Shown here one piece after another: positions 1-23,544 of a stretch of 64,000 bases of DNA. The stretch spans positions 2,118,001 to 2,182,000 of the forward strand of contig JALMGJ010000061.1 in the NCBI GenBank assembly GCA_023362775.1, in the 5' to 3' direction. Position 1 is the first letter of the stretch. Each line of letters starts with the position of its first letter. Below the pieces are notes generated by a model. It searched no databases. It was not told where the DNA came from and saw nothing but the letters and a program-made list of their open reading frames with translations. A program made the translations under genes and the position numbers. The stretch is from Charina bottae. Lineage: Eukaryota > Chordata > Lepidosauria > Squamata > Charinaidae.

Positions 1-660
1 ATTGGTGACTGCTTTAAACCAGGTTGGATTATCGGTTCCTATCTTTCGCTGTCCATTCTGACGGGCTGTGAATCCCCAGGGCTCAGACAAAGGTCTTTGT
101 CCTGACCTTGAACCAGAGCCCACATTTGAATTTGAGATGCTAAAAATGGAGTTTGGGATCTTCTATGAGCTCAGAACTTCTATGAGCTCAGAACTGAGGG
201 ACCATCTCGTCCCGATAACGTCGACCCGCCCCACCCGTGCATGCAGAGAGGGCATGCTTCGGACCCCCTCAACAAGAGAATTCCATCTAGCGGGGTCCAG
301 GAGGCGTGCCTTCTCTGCGATAGCGCCCGCCTTATGGAACATCTTGCCCCCGGAGGTGAGACTGGCCCCCTCCCTCCTGGCCTTTCGGAAGGCCCTTAAG
401 ACCTGGCTCTGCCACCTGGCCTGGGACGACGGAGGTGGTAGTGCCTCCTGGGGTTGGCTGGCCCCGTAGCTCCACGATCTATTCTGCGGGTCCAAATCCA
501 TCTTGGATTTTATTTTATTATGTTATGCTTGTGTTTTTAGATATTTTGTATAGTTTTTTAAATTTCTATTTATTGTAACCCGCCCAGAGTCCCTTGCATG
601 GGAAATGGGCGGGGAATAAATTTGAAAAATAAATAAATAAATAAATAAATAAACTTGTGT
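1..660 (+). mobile_element. CR1/L2-group LINE 3' end with (AAAT)n tail
   Basis: Encodes a reverse-transcriptase C-terminal signature (RRAFSAIAPALWNILPPEVR then LAPSLLAFRKALKTWL) at about 190-420. It ends in a CCCGCCCAGAGTC...GGGCGGGG hairpin and an (AAAT)n tail near 640-653. The left end lies outside the window. Confidence 0.75.
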
Positions 661-1009
661 TCCTTTCCTATAATACAGCGGTGAATACACAACTGTCTAT
701 TTTATTGCTCCTGGTGGTCTTTCATGCACCCCAATCTTTCTGGGGCTCCTTTCCCAGTCTCCTCCATGAGCAGCCTACTTCACAGGGTTGTTTGCCAAGA
801 CGCGAACGCAAGGACGCCACTGACACTGTCCTCCTAAAAGTTTGTGCTTTCGTTTTCTTCTCCCCACCCCGATCTACGCCGCTTCTTCATACAACCGTAC
901 TAAGGGTAGGGACGGAAGAAAAGTTATCTCCGCCTTGATGGCTTTTCTGCCTAACAGCAAACGGTGAATGCCAAAAAAAAAAAGGGGGGGGGAGATTTGG
1001 GAGGTGGCC

Positions 1010-1192
1010 TGATAACAGCCCCCTCCCCCCCTCCGCACCAATCAGAGCCGCCCTTGACAGCCCAGTATAACCAATCAGCGGCCAGCTGCTTGAAGCCGAC
1101 TCTCACTTTCTGGACAGGAAAAGCTCCGGGCGCAGCCAATCGGGGTACAGCTGCCCGCATCTGGGGCGTCTGGCTGCCGCCGCCGTAGTGCA
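1010..1192 (+). promoter_or_regulatory. CAMKK2: CAMKK2 promoter with three CCAAT boxes
   Basis: GC-rich stretch upstream of the non-coding first exon. Three CCAAT pentamers in the same orientation lie at 1038-1042, 1071-1075 and 1136-1140, each followed by a C or a G. Such motifs bind NF-Y. The spacings of 33 and 65 bases are near whole helical turns. I see no clear TATA box, which fits a housekeeping-type promoter. The start site itself cannot be placed from sequence alone. Confidence 0.6.
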
Positions 1193-1269
1193 ATGGAGAC
1201 CTCCCCAGACGGGCTGCGGGGACATCTTGGGCTGTAGCTGCCTCTCCTGCTGGTCGGAGCTACGCACAG
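1150..1269 (+). other. CAMKK2: CAMKK2 non-coding exon 1 (5' UTR), start approximate
   Basis: A GC-rich segment ends at a good splice donor (CACAG|GTAGGC, GT at 1270-1271). The 3' partner would be the acceptor at 7822-7823. It contains an ATG at 1193 opening a 14-codon upstream ORF that stops at 1235-1237. There is no long reading frame into the intron, so it is most likely 5' UTR. The 5' boundary is a guess. Confidence 0.5.
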
Positions 1270-1698
1270 GTAGGCTGTGGCGGCGGCAAAGGAGGAGGAG
1301 GACGGATGCTTCGCCCGGCTTTTGTTGCAACTGCAGTGCATCTTTCCCCTTCTCCCCCTGCATGCTTTCTTCGTGGGAGGGGGTGGGCTGGGCTGGGAGG
1401 GGTTTCCAAGGGAGGGCTGGGCTGCTGGCCTGGCTGGGGGGCTTTGGGAAGGGGAGGGATGAACGTTCTGCTCGCCTCTGACCCACAAGTGTCTGGGCGT
1501 CTCTCAGGTGGAAGGGTAGCGGTGCCGCGTCCATCCCGATGCCTTAAGAAAAAGGCACAGGGCACAGATGGTCACCCTTGGAACATCTGTCTGTGGGAAC
1601 CAGAAAGGGAGCGATCCGCTGGCAGGAGGACTCTCCTGCTCTCGAAAAAGACAGGGCCCCCTGGAATGCCATCCATGTTCTTTTTGGTTGCCATAGAG

Positions 1699-1833
1699 CA
1701 GTGTTTCTCAACCTTGGCCACTTGAAGATGGGTGGACTTCAACTCCCAGAATTCCCCAGCCAGCCATGCAGGCTGGAGAATTCGGGGAGTTGAAGTCCAC
1801 CCGTCTTCAAGTTGCCAAGGTTGAGAAACACTG
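1699..1833. mobile_element. Palindromic hAT MITE, family 1
   Basis: Inverted repeat starting CAGTGTTTCTCAACC with core ACTTCAACTCCCAGAATTC. It is flanked by CCATAGAG (1691-1698) and CCGTAGAG (1834-1841), an 8-bp duplication with one mismatch. Confidence 0.85.
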
Positions 1834-2759
1834 CCGTAGAGCAAACCTCCAGGAGGAGGGAAGAATTGATGCTCAGGATCTCGATTGGGGTCTCGAAGGA
1901 CCATGCTGCATTTTGCAAAGTTTTGTTTGGGGGTTGAACCGGAGGTCTTGGCGTTGCGTTCTGGCATGGAGGGAACCGAGCCAAGGAGTTCCGATCTGGG
2001 GCACAGGAAGTTCCACTTGTCTTTAGGTGCAGAGGTGAAGTCTGGCTGGAGAGGTAGGGGGGATAGAGAAATTGCGGTTGGCTTTCCTGGGGGCGGTTGA
2101 AATCCATGAGAAAAGAACTCGGAGTCTTTATGGCTGATGGGAGGGGAGGTGGTTCTTTCTGGTCCCACAAATAAAGCTTGTTTGTTGCCCTGAATGACCT
2201 GGGAACAATTGTGTCTCGCCAGGTATACCAGAAGGAATAATCAAAGCTCCCTTTAGTCCTGGCAGGCAAATAAGCACTGAGCTAAAAGAGCTTGGATTGG
2301 GTGGTGCTCAGGTTGCCAATTCTTTGACCAGCTAGCGTAACTGCACCTTTTGAAAACCCTTTAGAGTGTGTCTCTGTGCTGTCAAAGCCTTTGCCTACAA
2401 ATTTGGGACAGTAGTTGAACAGGCCAGTCTGCGTCCTCCTCCCATCCCCTCAGCTAGCCACCCAAGTGGCCTTGTGCAGTGAAGGGGACAAGGTATGTGG
2501 ATGTGTGTCTTTCACACCCAGTCTGAAAGGCAAAGCTCTCCCGTTCCAGTTGAAGGGAGTGCCTGAGCATGGTTAATACGAGCTGGAAGTAATATGCTGA
2601 ACCTGGATTTACCTGGAAAATGTGCCAATTTAAGCATTGCTTCTCAACGAATTATTGTAGTGGGGGGAACACTGCTTCCTCTCCTATCTGTGTTCCTCAG
2701 ATTTGCATGGTGGATGCAAATTCTCTGTGTAAATCAGGTCAGCTCCCGTCTTCAATGAG

Positions 2760-2835
2760 GGCACACCGTTAAAATTTTACCTTTGGAAGACAATCTTACT
2801 CGGCTACGAGTGATCGCCAATGAATGAATGAATGC
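2760..2835 (+). repeat. Dispersed repeat with (TGAA)n tail, copy 1
   Basis: CCGTTAAAATTTTACC through CTCGGCTACGAGTGATCGCC and a TGAATGAATGAA tail. A near-identical copy lies at 34256-34320, so it is an interspersed element, probably a SINE or LINE tail. Confidence 0.6.
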
Positions 2836-3298
2836 TCCCGTCTTCTTAGGATACAAGCAATGATTTAAAAAAAATAAGGCTGGAAGTTAATTCTGTGAGG
2901 AAGCACACGTCAACCGGTGCCTCCAGTTCAAATATCCTTCTCTCTCCACAATTTCAGAAACCTCTACCTATCAAAAGCCCTACGCTTGGACTCCGTCTTT
3001 GAGTCCTTTTAGATTTCTTTTATGAGCCAAAGCTGCTATTTTTATTGCTGTTATTGTTTTCTAGCAGCCTTGGGGCTTGTTTCTCGCCTCGCCGCTGATA
3101 GGCAAAATGTACGTTCGGTACAATTATGCTTGGATACACGCCTCCACTCCAGGTCCTTGAGAACCGCACAGCGTGGCCCAGGTGTGGCTTTTGAGCAAAA
3201 TGGCTCTTTCTGAATTCCCTGGAACAAGGTTGGACTCCAGCAGGCAGAACAACTTTGCCCTTGTATGCCCAGAACCTGGACATTGTGATGAATAATGG

Positions 3299-3360
3299 GA
3301 AGGAAGGAAGGAAGGAAGGAAGGAAGGAAGGAAGGAAGGAAGGAAGGAAGGAAGGAAGGA
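3299..3360 (+). repeat. (GGAA)n microsatellite
   Basis: About 15 uninterrupted tetranucleotide units in CAMKK2 intron 1. Confidence 0.95.
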
Positions 3361-4072
3361 CAGACTTTTGCGGGGGTACTCCATATGCTTTGTCTCCTTC
3401 CCGTGGATTCCCTGCTTTTTGTCCTTGTTCTCCTCTGTTTTATCTGCTGTTTCCCTTTTTGCAAGCTGTAAAGTGTTATCTCTACAGATTCCCAACATAC
3501 TGTGTGCTGAGGAGAGAGAGCATAGTCCTTCTGGGCAGGCATGTGGCTTGGGCGAATGTGTGGTGGCGCTTTGTTTCTTTTCTGTGGCTTCTCCCCCGCT
3601 CTTTTAGACTTCATTGTTGCCAGGATGTATTTTCTCCCCAAGTGTGTGGGACTCAACGAGTCCTGGAATGAAGTTTCAGATGTGTGAGATGAATTGGAGG
3701 CTTCAGCGTTCCCATGGAACTGTATTTAGAGGGTAGTCAGATACAGGAAGAGAAGAAGGAATTAAAAACAGCAGACTGCTTGCAGCTTGCAAGACCACAT
3801 TCTGGCAGGTGTAGCTTTAATAGTTATTAAAGAACCTTCCCTTCTTTTACATTTGCCAGTGCTATTTTCACTGTACCCAGAAAACTAGTCCGTCAGATGG
3901 ATGCATTCATCATCCTAGTCCGAAGAGAGGGACTGATCTGGATGGATCAAGCATCTTCACTTCTGGCATACGGATAGTCAGAAGATTGGTCCATCGGGCA
4001 CAAGTCCAGAGTCCCATTGCCCAGGGGCACCTCAGATCCAGCAGCTGCTTTCTCTAAAGGCTTCAGTTAAAG

Positions 4073-4171
4073 CAATGTTTTTCAAAGTTGGCAACTAAGA
4101 TGTGTGGACTTCAACTCCCAGAATTCCCCAGCCAGCACACAACTTAAAGTTGCCAACTTTGAAAAACACTG
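4073..4171. mobile_element. Palindromic hAT MITE, family 1
   Basis: Short copy with ends CAATGTTTTTCAAAG and TTGAAAAACACTG. Flanks AGTTAAAG (4065-4072) and AGTCAAAG (4172-4179) form an 8-bp duplication with one mismatch. Confidence 0.8.
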
Positions 4172-5166
4172 AGTCAAAGTAATCGAGGCTGCCTTGGGAC
4201 CTCAGTTTTTATATGTGAGAGGAAGTGATTTTTTTACCCAAATGGCAGCACTGGGAAACACGCTTTCTCCTTTCATGCCAGAAGAACAGGGTTGGGGTTA
4301 GGGTCTAAGATGATGCCTGCTCTGACAGACTTCTGGTTTCAGAAATAGTGGGGCCAGAAGGCTTCCCCAAAATATACCTCCTCTTTGACTTCCAGCCACC
4401 CACTGAATGCTCACACTCTGAACATGAAGCCATTTCAGAACTTTAATTCATGGCTTGGAAAATGTCTGAAGCCATTTCAGAAACTTAATTCAGAGCTCAG
4501 GAAAGGAGATTTGACAAATTAAGGGAGGAAAGATCAGTCAGTGCTTATTAATCCATTAGATTGATTGATTGATTAATTAATTAATTAATTAAAGCAGGAC
4601 TCCTATATCTAGGTGTCACATTCCCAAGGAACCCATGAGCTGTGGCTACCCTGCTTCTACCTAGGCACATCAGCTTGGCCAAGGTAGTTGGATGTGGCTA
4701 ATCAGTGGTGGTCAAGGATCCCGTTATGCGAGACCTTGAATGCATCCCAAAGGTCAAACTTAATCATTGTACCGTCCGAGCTATTTTCACGTTCCACCAA
4801 ATTCCTTGCAGAAGATGGTGGGTAAAATTAATAATGCAACCCATTTTAACTCCTCAGATTCAGTGGGAATACTGACACCATCTGATTTGTTTGTTCCTGT
4901 CTGGGCAAGGTATGTGAACCCAGCTATTGTGGTTTATAGATCACAGTTTATGGCATAGCGTGATGTTTAGAGCCTGCTGATTGTGGCTTATTTGATGAAG
5001 GGTGGTGAAGCAAACTGATTTTGTGCAGTATTTGAATCGTAAGCCGTTACTGGTCGGTTTGACTTACATCTGAGTGCAATCCTGCGGCTTTGATCAATGA
5101 GCTTTGATCAATGAGCTGTACCGTATGGAAACAAATGATGGTTTAGCATCTTCTATGAAGCCAGCC

Positions 5167-5507
5167 GAAAGGGGCGCAGTGGCTCAGCGGGTAAGACACC
5201 AGGCTTGTCGATCGGAAGATCGCAAGTTCGGAGGTTTGAGACCCAAACGCCGCGTGACTGAGTGAGCTCCTGCACTCACCCCAGCTCTTGCCAACCTAGC
5301 AATTCGAAAGCATGCAAATGCAAGTAGATGAATAGGTACCACTTCGGTGGGAAGGTAACAGCGTTCCACGCGCGTCATGTGGCCACATGACCGTGGAAGC
5401 GTCTTCGGACAACGCTGGCTCTTCGGCTAAGAAACAGAGATGAGCACCGGCCCCTAGAGTCGGACACGACTGCACAAATGTGCGTGGGGAACCTTTACCT
5501 TTACCTT
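5167..5507 (+). mobile_element. Sauria-type tRNA SINE with Bov-B-like tail
   Basis: tRNA-like head (GTGGCTCAGCGGGTAAGAC, with an imperfect B box), conserved body (CAACCTAGCAATTCGAAAGC) and a 3' AGAGTCGGACACGACTGCAC related to Bov-B LINEs, then (ACCTTT)n. Perfect target duplication ATGAAGCCAGCC at 5155-5166 and 5508-5519. Confidence 0.92.
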
Positions 5508-5969
5508 ATGAAGCCAGCCATTCTTTTCTCTCAAGCTGTGACTGAATGTCAGCCTTAATTCAGCACTGAGAACTCTTTCCATTATGTTTCATTATCTCTG
5601 CTCTCATTCTTCCCGAACTGCTGTTAAGCCTCTGCATAATAGCTTTGGGGACATTTTAGAGCTCTAAGGAGAATTATAACAGGGAGTTTTAAACTCATCC
5701 CAACTGGTAAAATCAGTTGGCTAGCGCAGTCCAAAGCTACCAGTTCATAGCAAAAGGATGTTTTGTTTAATGGTGCTTCTGATGAGCCCAGAATGGAAAT
5801 TTAAAGACAGGGGTCAGCTAGAGGAATGAGTCTGTGGCAGACCTATTTCTAAGAAAATATTAGGTTTAGTTTACTGCTCCTGGGAGAGGCCTGTCTGCTG
5901 CTGTAACCTAGCTTCTGTTTTAACTTCACATCATTCTCCCACAAGCATTTTTTGTCTTCTGAACGGATT

Positions 5970-6290
5970 AGGTAAAGGTAAAGGTTCCCCCCACACATTT
6001 GTGCAGTTGTGTTGACTCTAGGGGCCGGTGCTCATCTCCTTTTCTTAGCCGAAGAGCTAGCATTGTCCGAAGACGCTTCCGCGGTCATGTGGCCGGCATG
6101 ACGCACGCGGAACGCTGTTACCTTCCCACCGAAGTGGTACCTATTCATCTACTGGCATTTGCAGGCTTTCGAATTGCTAGGTTGGCAAGAGCTGGGGCCA
6201 GTGCGGGAGCTCACTCCGTCACGCAGGGCTAGGGATTCGAACCTCCGAACGACAAGCCTGGCGTCTTGCCCGCTGAGCCACCACGCCCCC
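5970..6290 (-). mobile_element. Sauria-type tRNA SINE, reversed copy
   Basis: Same family, inverted only 460 bases from the previous copy. Perfect 13-base target duplication TTCTGAACGGATT at 5957-5969 and 6291-6303. Confidence 0.92.
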
Positions 6291-7229
6291 TTCTGAACGG
6301 ATTGCTGTTATCTAAATAATTCCCAAGCCTTCTTGCTGAATAGAGTAGAGGGAAAAAAGCATTTTTTGGCTCTATCCTGGAGTCTAAAATCCTTGGGAAC
6401 CCCAGTCTGCTTCTGCCCGAACCTCAGCCTCCCTCTGGCCTTCAGTGCCACTCTCTTAAGCCTGATGTTGCCCCTGTTGTCTTTCTGAAAGGTGAAGCCC
6501 TAAAATACCTTTATAGGTTTCTGCAGGAAACTAAGGGGTTTCTCTCTTTTTTAAGGTTGAATTTGAAATTTCCTTTTTTTTTTAAAAGTAGGTGAGGTGG
6601 GTGGTGAATCTGTCAGTCACCTGTTTTGAGGAAAAGCGGGTGTATTTAATGCACATTATTCAGAAAGAAAAAAGTATAATCATAAAAGAGTTATTGGCAC
6701 CTGCCGTTCACCTGCCCACACTGCTTCAATTAATTTTTATGAATTAACCTAATGGATATTTCTCTTACCGAGATTCAGAATTGCTTGGCCTGAGGGGGGA
6801 ACTTGAACAAGCATTTTAATGGTAGATGAGTCGGTTCTACTTTTGATGAGGCCGTTTTTTTCCCCCTTCCGAAGAGTTAAGATTAGGAAAGAGGGAAAAG
6901 TATTCCTGCAGTTGTATTTCTCATTCATGCTTATGGTTTCTTGCCATTAGAAAGAAACAAAATATGTAAGTTTTATTTAACTTTTAAAATATGCTTGAAT
7001 AAAAACCTGAGAGGCTGTAGCTTCTAGGAATTGCAGTCCTAGAAATCTATGAGGACCCATTGACTAAGGAGTCGATTTTCTGGTTCTCCCTGTGGTTCAT
7101 CTCCCAGATGATGGGTTCTTGTTCTAGCCCCAGGGGCAAAACGTATTGGCTGGATTTATCCATTGCGCTGAGCCATGATACAGTTGGATTTGTCTTAGCA
7201 CCTTATGTGAACCCAGGCATCGTAGTTTG

Positions 7230-7749
7230 TCAAGGGTTAAGGCGCCAGGCTAGAAACCGGGAGACCGTGAGTTCTAGTCCTGCCTAGGCACAAAGCCAGC
7301 TGGGTGACTTTGGGCCAGTCCCTCCCTCTCAGCCCTAGGAAGGAGACAATGGCAAACCAGGAGACTGAGAGTTCTAGTCCTGCCTCAGGCATAAAAGCCG
7401 GCTGGGTGACCTTGGGCCAGTCCCTCTCTCTCAGCCCTAGGAAGGAGACAATGGCAAACCAGGAGACTGAGAGTTCTAGTCCTGCCTAGGCACAAAGCCA
7501 GCTGGGTGACTTTGGGCCAGTCCCTCCCTCTCAGCCCTAGGAAGGAGACAATGGCAAACCAGGAGACTGAGAGTTCTAGTCCTGCCTAGGCACAAAGCCA
7601 GCTGGGTGACTTTGGGCCAGTCCCTCCCTCTCAGCCCTAGGAAGGAGACAATGGCAAACCACTTCTGAAAAAACCTTGCCAAGGAAACTGCAGGGACTTG
7701 TCCAGGCAGTCGCCGAGAATCGGACACGATAGAACGGATTTAAAAAAAG
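7230..7749 (+). mobile_element. tRNA-derived SINE with internal tandem amplification
   Basis: Head GTTAAGGCGCCAGGCTAGAA, body GCTGGGTGACTTTGGGCCAG and Bov-B-like tail GAGAATCGGACACGAT with an A-rich end. An internal unit of 100-102 bases is repeated; GTTCTAGTCC begins at 7271, 7371, 7473 and 7573, so there are four units. Confidence 0.85.
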
Positions 7750-7848
7750 AAAGTTTTTGGCTTAGCCTGTGGTCCATCTTAAATTCAGTTGCTTGGTCTT
7801 GTTTCTCCTTTGTCTTGATTCAGCTTCCAGGAGAGCCACCGCCACAGC

Positions 7849-7874
7849 ATGGGAACTAAGCTGGCCGGCACATA

Positions 7875-7875
<1 letters not shown>
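7849..7875 (+). promoter_or_regulatory. CAMKK2: Upstream ORF overlapping the CAMKK2 start codon (TAATG)
   Basis: ATG at 7849 has A at -3 and G at +4, a strong context. It opens an 8-codon ORF whose TAA (7873-7875) shares its last base with the main ATG (7875-7877). It should therefore compete with, or couple to, translation of CAMKK2. Confidence 0.6.
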
Positions 7876-20511
<12,636 letters not shown>

Positions 20512-21800
20512 AAAAATGCACCCTTCCCATAAGAGAGCTCCTGTGTGTCTCACCCAGCGTGGTCTGCGAGAGCGAGCATCCTGCAGACCGTTGAGCCGGC
20601 CGGCCTTCCGTGATGTTGGTCAATTGTGTAGATGCCGAATGTAAAGTTTTTTGCGACAGCATGCTGTACAGATCAGAATCCATTCAATCATCGTAAGGAA
20701 AAAGAACTCTGCTGAGAAAACAGGATGTCGGAACAGATTATCCACAGGCCTGCTAGTGGTCACCACCGAGCGGAAGCATTGTGCTGACCTCGAGGGAGAA
20801 AAAGCAAAGAACCAACCAAAAGTAAAACCAAGTTTGGGGAGAAACATGTATCTGCTCAGGCCAAATCCTTTGCAAAAACGACAGTCCAATTTTTTTATCC
20901 GTAGGTGGCTAAGCAATGGTGCTTCCTGCCAAGCGAGGATCAAGAAAGTGCTTGCTGTTGGATGTTCTGTTTTTTAAATTATCATACTTTTTATTGCATG
21001 GAAACCAAACCCATGTCAGATTAAGGAGGTATTTGAGGAATGCTTGGCTTTTTGTGAGTAGGTGATTCAGTTTCATTTTGACAGCAGTTTTTCAGGGGCC
21101 CTTAGTTTCCCGTACTCAAATGCGAAAGACAGAAGGGACGTGCATCGCAAAAGGGCAAGGGAAAAGACGGCGTGTTCAAAAATGGGTTGTGCGATTGCGT
21201 TCAAGCACAAATTGCAAATATGCATTGTTTGGTGAAACAGTCTGTCCAGCTGGCAAAGCACAGGCTCGTATTTACTGATGATAATTCTACTTTATATCTG
21301 TGTTACTGTATGGCTGTGTACACAAAATTCAGGGTTTTATAAAAAGTAACCATTTGGTGCTTGCTGGCATGTTTAATAGTTGAGTAACTTTCAAGGATGA
21401 ACGTAGAGATTCTGCAGTTTTTTTCAATACACTCCAAGGATTTAAACCAAAACAATACATAGATTTTTGCTGTTCAGCACTTTTCCAATTCACTTATAAA
21501 CGGTAGTTAATCTCCTGTTCCTTTGTACTTCTCATTTCTTTGTAGAATGCAATCAACATTACGTATTCCTGTAGAGTCGCAGCTACTAGCTGAGGAAGCT
21601 GCCGCCGAAACCAATTTATAGGGGATCAAGATGTACACAAACCTCACGTATAATCTTTTTCATAGATGTTAACCTTGCTCTGAAGCAAACTTCTTGCTAA
21701 ACTATTTGCATCTGCTTTTAAAAGCAGCCAAGAACTTACACATGGAAATGCTTCCATGTTTTTTTTTCTTAAAATAAATGTTTTTTTTAAAGATAAAAAG
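20512..21800 (+). other. CAMKK2: CAMKK2 3' UTR (end approximate)
   Basis: Gene-free DNA after the stop, without recognisable repeats and with no plausible reading frame. It ends near the AATAAA at 21773. Confidence 0.55.
21773..21778 (+). terminator. CAMKK2: Putative CAMKK2 poly(A) signal
   Basis: AATAAA followed by a T-rich stretch (21780-21787). It is the first canonical signal downstream of the stop and lies before the convergent P2RX4 gene. Confidence 0.5.
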
Positions 21801-23484
21801 CTCTCACCTCGTTAAAAAAGAAAAAAAATGAGCATCAGGAAATTTCTGACAGGTTCCCTCTTTGCGGGCCAAGTAATTCTGAATATAGCTTTCATATCTT
21901 CTGTCCTGTTCTAAAATGGCAGGATCCTGAGAAAGTAACACTCATTGCTGTAAAAGCAAATGAGAAGGGCCAATTGTAATGGGGGCTGTATATTTTCATT
22001 TACTACTCCCCCAACAATGGCAATGCTGGTCAGGAGTGATGGGAATTGTGGTCAAAGAAATGTTGAGGATGCTATTATTAAGGAAGAGTTGGATGGAATA
22101 ATTTGGATTTGTGGGTGCTCTGTGTCTACATAGCCATTCACAATCCCACTTTAACTATCAGGAATGTTAGTCTTTAAAGACATCTTTTTAGATGGCTGTC
22201 TAGCGTGGCTGCTGAATAATCCCTGACAATTGCTAATTTTAATATCAGCAACGAATGCCTGTGGTTTGCACTGTACTAAAGCCCTACCAAGCATTCCACT
22301 TTTATGAGGTATCTCACCATGATGCATTTAACACTTCTGCTACATACAGATTCAAGATGCCCTTTTTGGGGACCGCTTTCTATGTTCAGGCTAAAAAGGG
22401 TGGATTAAGTAGAGAGAATTCAGAAAAGGCTCAGGACTCGCGCGGTTGTAATCTTAAAATTGCAAGCCTGTGTATCTTTGCTCAGAAGTTAGTCTCATGT
22501 TCAACAGACCTTCCCAGATCAGTACTTTTAACTATCGTTTCTCACACACTCCGAAGAACCATAAAAGTATTTTACATAGAAGGGAGACTGTGGGAATGTT
22601 CCGTTGATACTGTATTTTCAACTCAACCATCCACTAATACGAGGAAGAAAGTGATAGAAAGCATCTTATTTCCCAGTGCCTTTATTTTCTCCTGAAAAGT
22701 AGATTATTCTCACTGATATTGCATTACAACTGTCTCCTATAAGAGGGAAAGTGTAATTATCTTTTCATTTATAAATTAAATTTTAATGGATGTAAACAGG
22801 GCAGTGGGAACTGGATTGGGGATGGGGGGGGGAACATGCCTGCATGTCGCATTTATTTAATGTCACGGGGATTTCCCCAACCGCTCTGAAGGCTGGGAAT
22901 TGTAGTTGAGAGAGAATTCTCAAGGTGTGTGTGTTCTTACTGGTTGGATTAGTTTCAGCAATAGAGGGGATGCCTACAGATTGCACCAAGTGGCACCTTT
23001 TAGAAGGATGCCTATGGAAGTGTCCAAGCAAGTGAGTACGAGGCAAACCTTTCCAGCCTCTCAAAACGAAGAGGGGTGCAGTGTGTGAAAAGGGAAGCAC
23101 ACCAGAGACTGGCAATGCTAGAAATATCCAAGGAATATTCCGGTCCCGCCCCTCCCTCTCTCCCTCCATGGCATCTGTCCATAAACTAAACAGTGGGAAA
23201 GGGCACATAGAAGATCTGATTCAGAATTATCTCGGACTGCTCAAGGCTTGGCAGATCCTACACCCAGAAAGCATGGAGGATTTCCACCCTCGCTTTCCTC
23301 AGGAGAATCTCTAGGTTGATCCGGGGTGCCGCCAACAGAGACAAAGCAGGACGGAGCCCAAGAGACTGGAGAAACCACAGATCTGCTCCTTTCCAAGCAG
23401 GAAACCCGGGCCTCTCTGCTGGCGGAAGGCGTCCCTCAGCTGGGTGAAATGAGCAGGACCTGTTCTGGCACCGTTTGGGAAGGG
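21801..23484. other. Convergent intergenic region and probable P2RX4 3' UTR
   Basis: Lies between the ends of CAMKK2 and P2RX4. On the minus strand AATAAA occurs at 22681-22686, and again near 22851, as possible P2RX4 poly(A) signals. No convincing gene or repeat boundary is seen. Confidence 0.45.
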
Positions 23485-23544
23485 TCATCGCACTGCGCAG
23501 CAGTCCTGAACTTCTGCCTGGGATCCATAAGACGCATTGGCTCC
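23485..23544 (-). CDS. P2RX4: Candidate P2RX4 last exon
   Basis: A strong acceptor on the minus strand (TTTTCTTTCGCAG) precedes an in-phase reading [19 protein letters not shown] and TGA. It would give EDYELGAN, placing Gly where mammalian P2X4 has it in its endocytic YEQGL motif. The rest does not resemble the mammalian tail, so this is a proposal only. Confidence 0.4.
   Translation of the reverse strand, partial: GANASYGSQAEVQDCCAVR

Larger units (their letters stand above)
1270..7823 (+). other. CAMKK2: CAMKK2 intron 1
   Basis: No coding exon was found here. It holds a hAT MITE pair, a GGAA microsatellite, two Sauria SINEs in opposite orientation, a tandemly amplified SINE and a TGAATGAA-tailed repeat. 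The segments 1842-2750, 3370-4060, 4180-5150 and 6310-7220 show nothing recognisable. Confidence 0.7.

Noticed and set aside
1572..2168. 198-codon minus-strand ORF in CAMKK2 intron 1
   Set aside because: It runs through a hAT MITE palindrome and has no recognisable domain.
3255..3671. ORFs through the GGAA microsatellite encoding repeated KEGRKEGR
   Set aside because: Simple-repeat translation with no coding context; the same applies at 58990-59343.
5171..5245. tRNA-like sequence that might be a tRNA gene
   Set aside because: It is the head of a SINE with target duplications; the B box is degenerate (TTTGAGACCC) and there is no acceptor-stem pairing.
22255..22695. 146-codon ORF between CAMKK2 and P2RX4
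   Set aside because: No family resemblance, no splice or promoter context, and it lies in convergent 3' flank; likely chance or repeat-derived.
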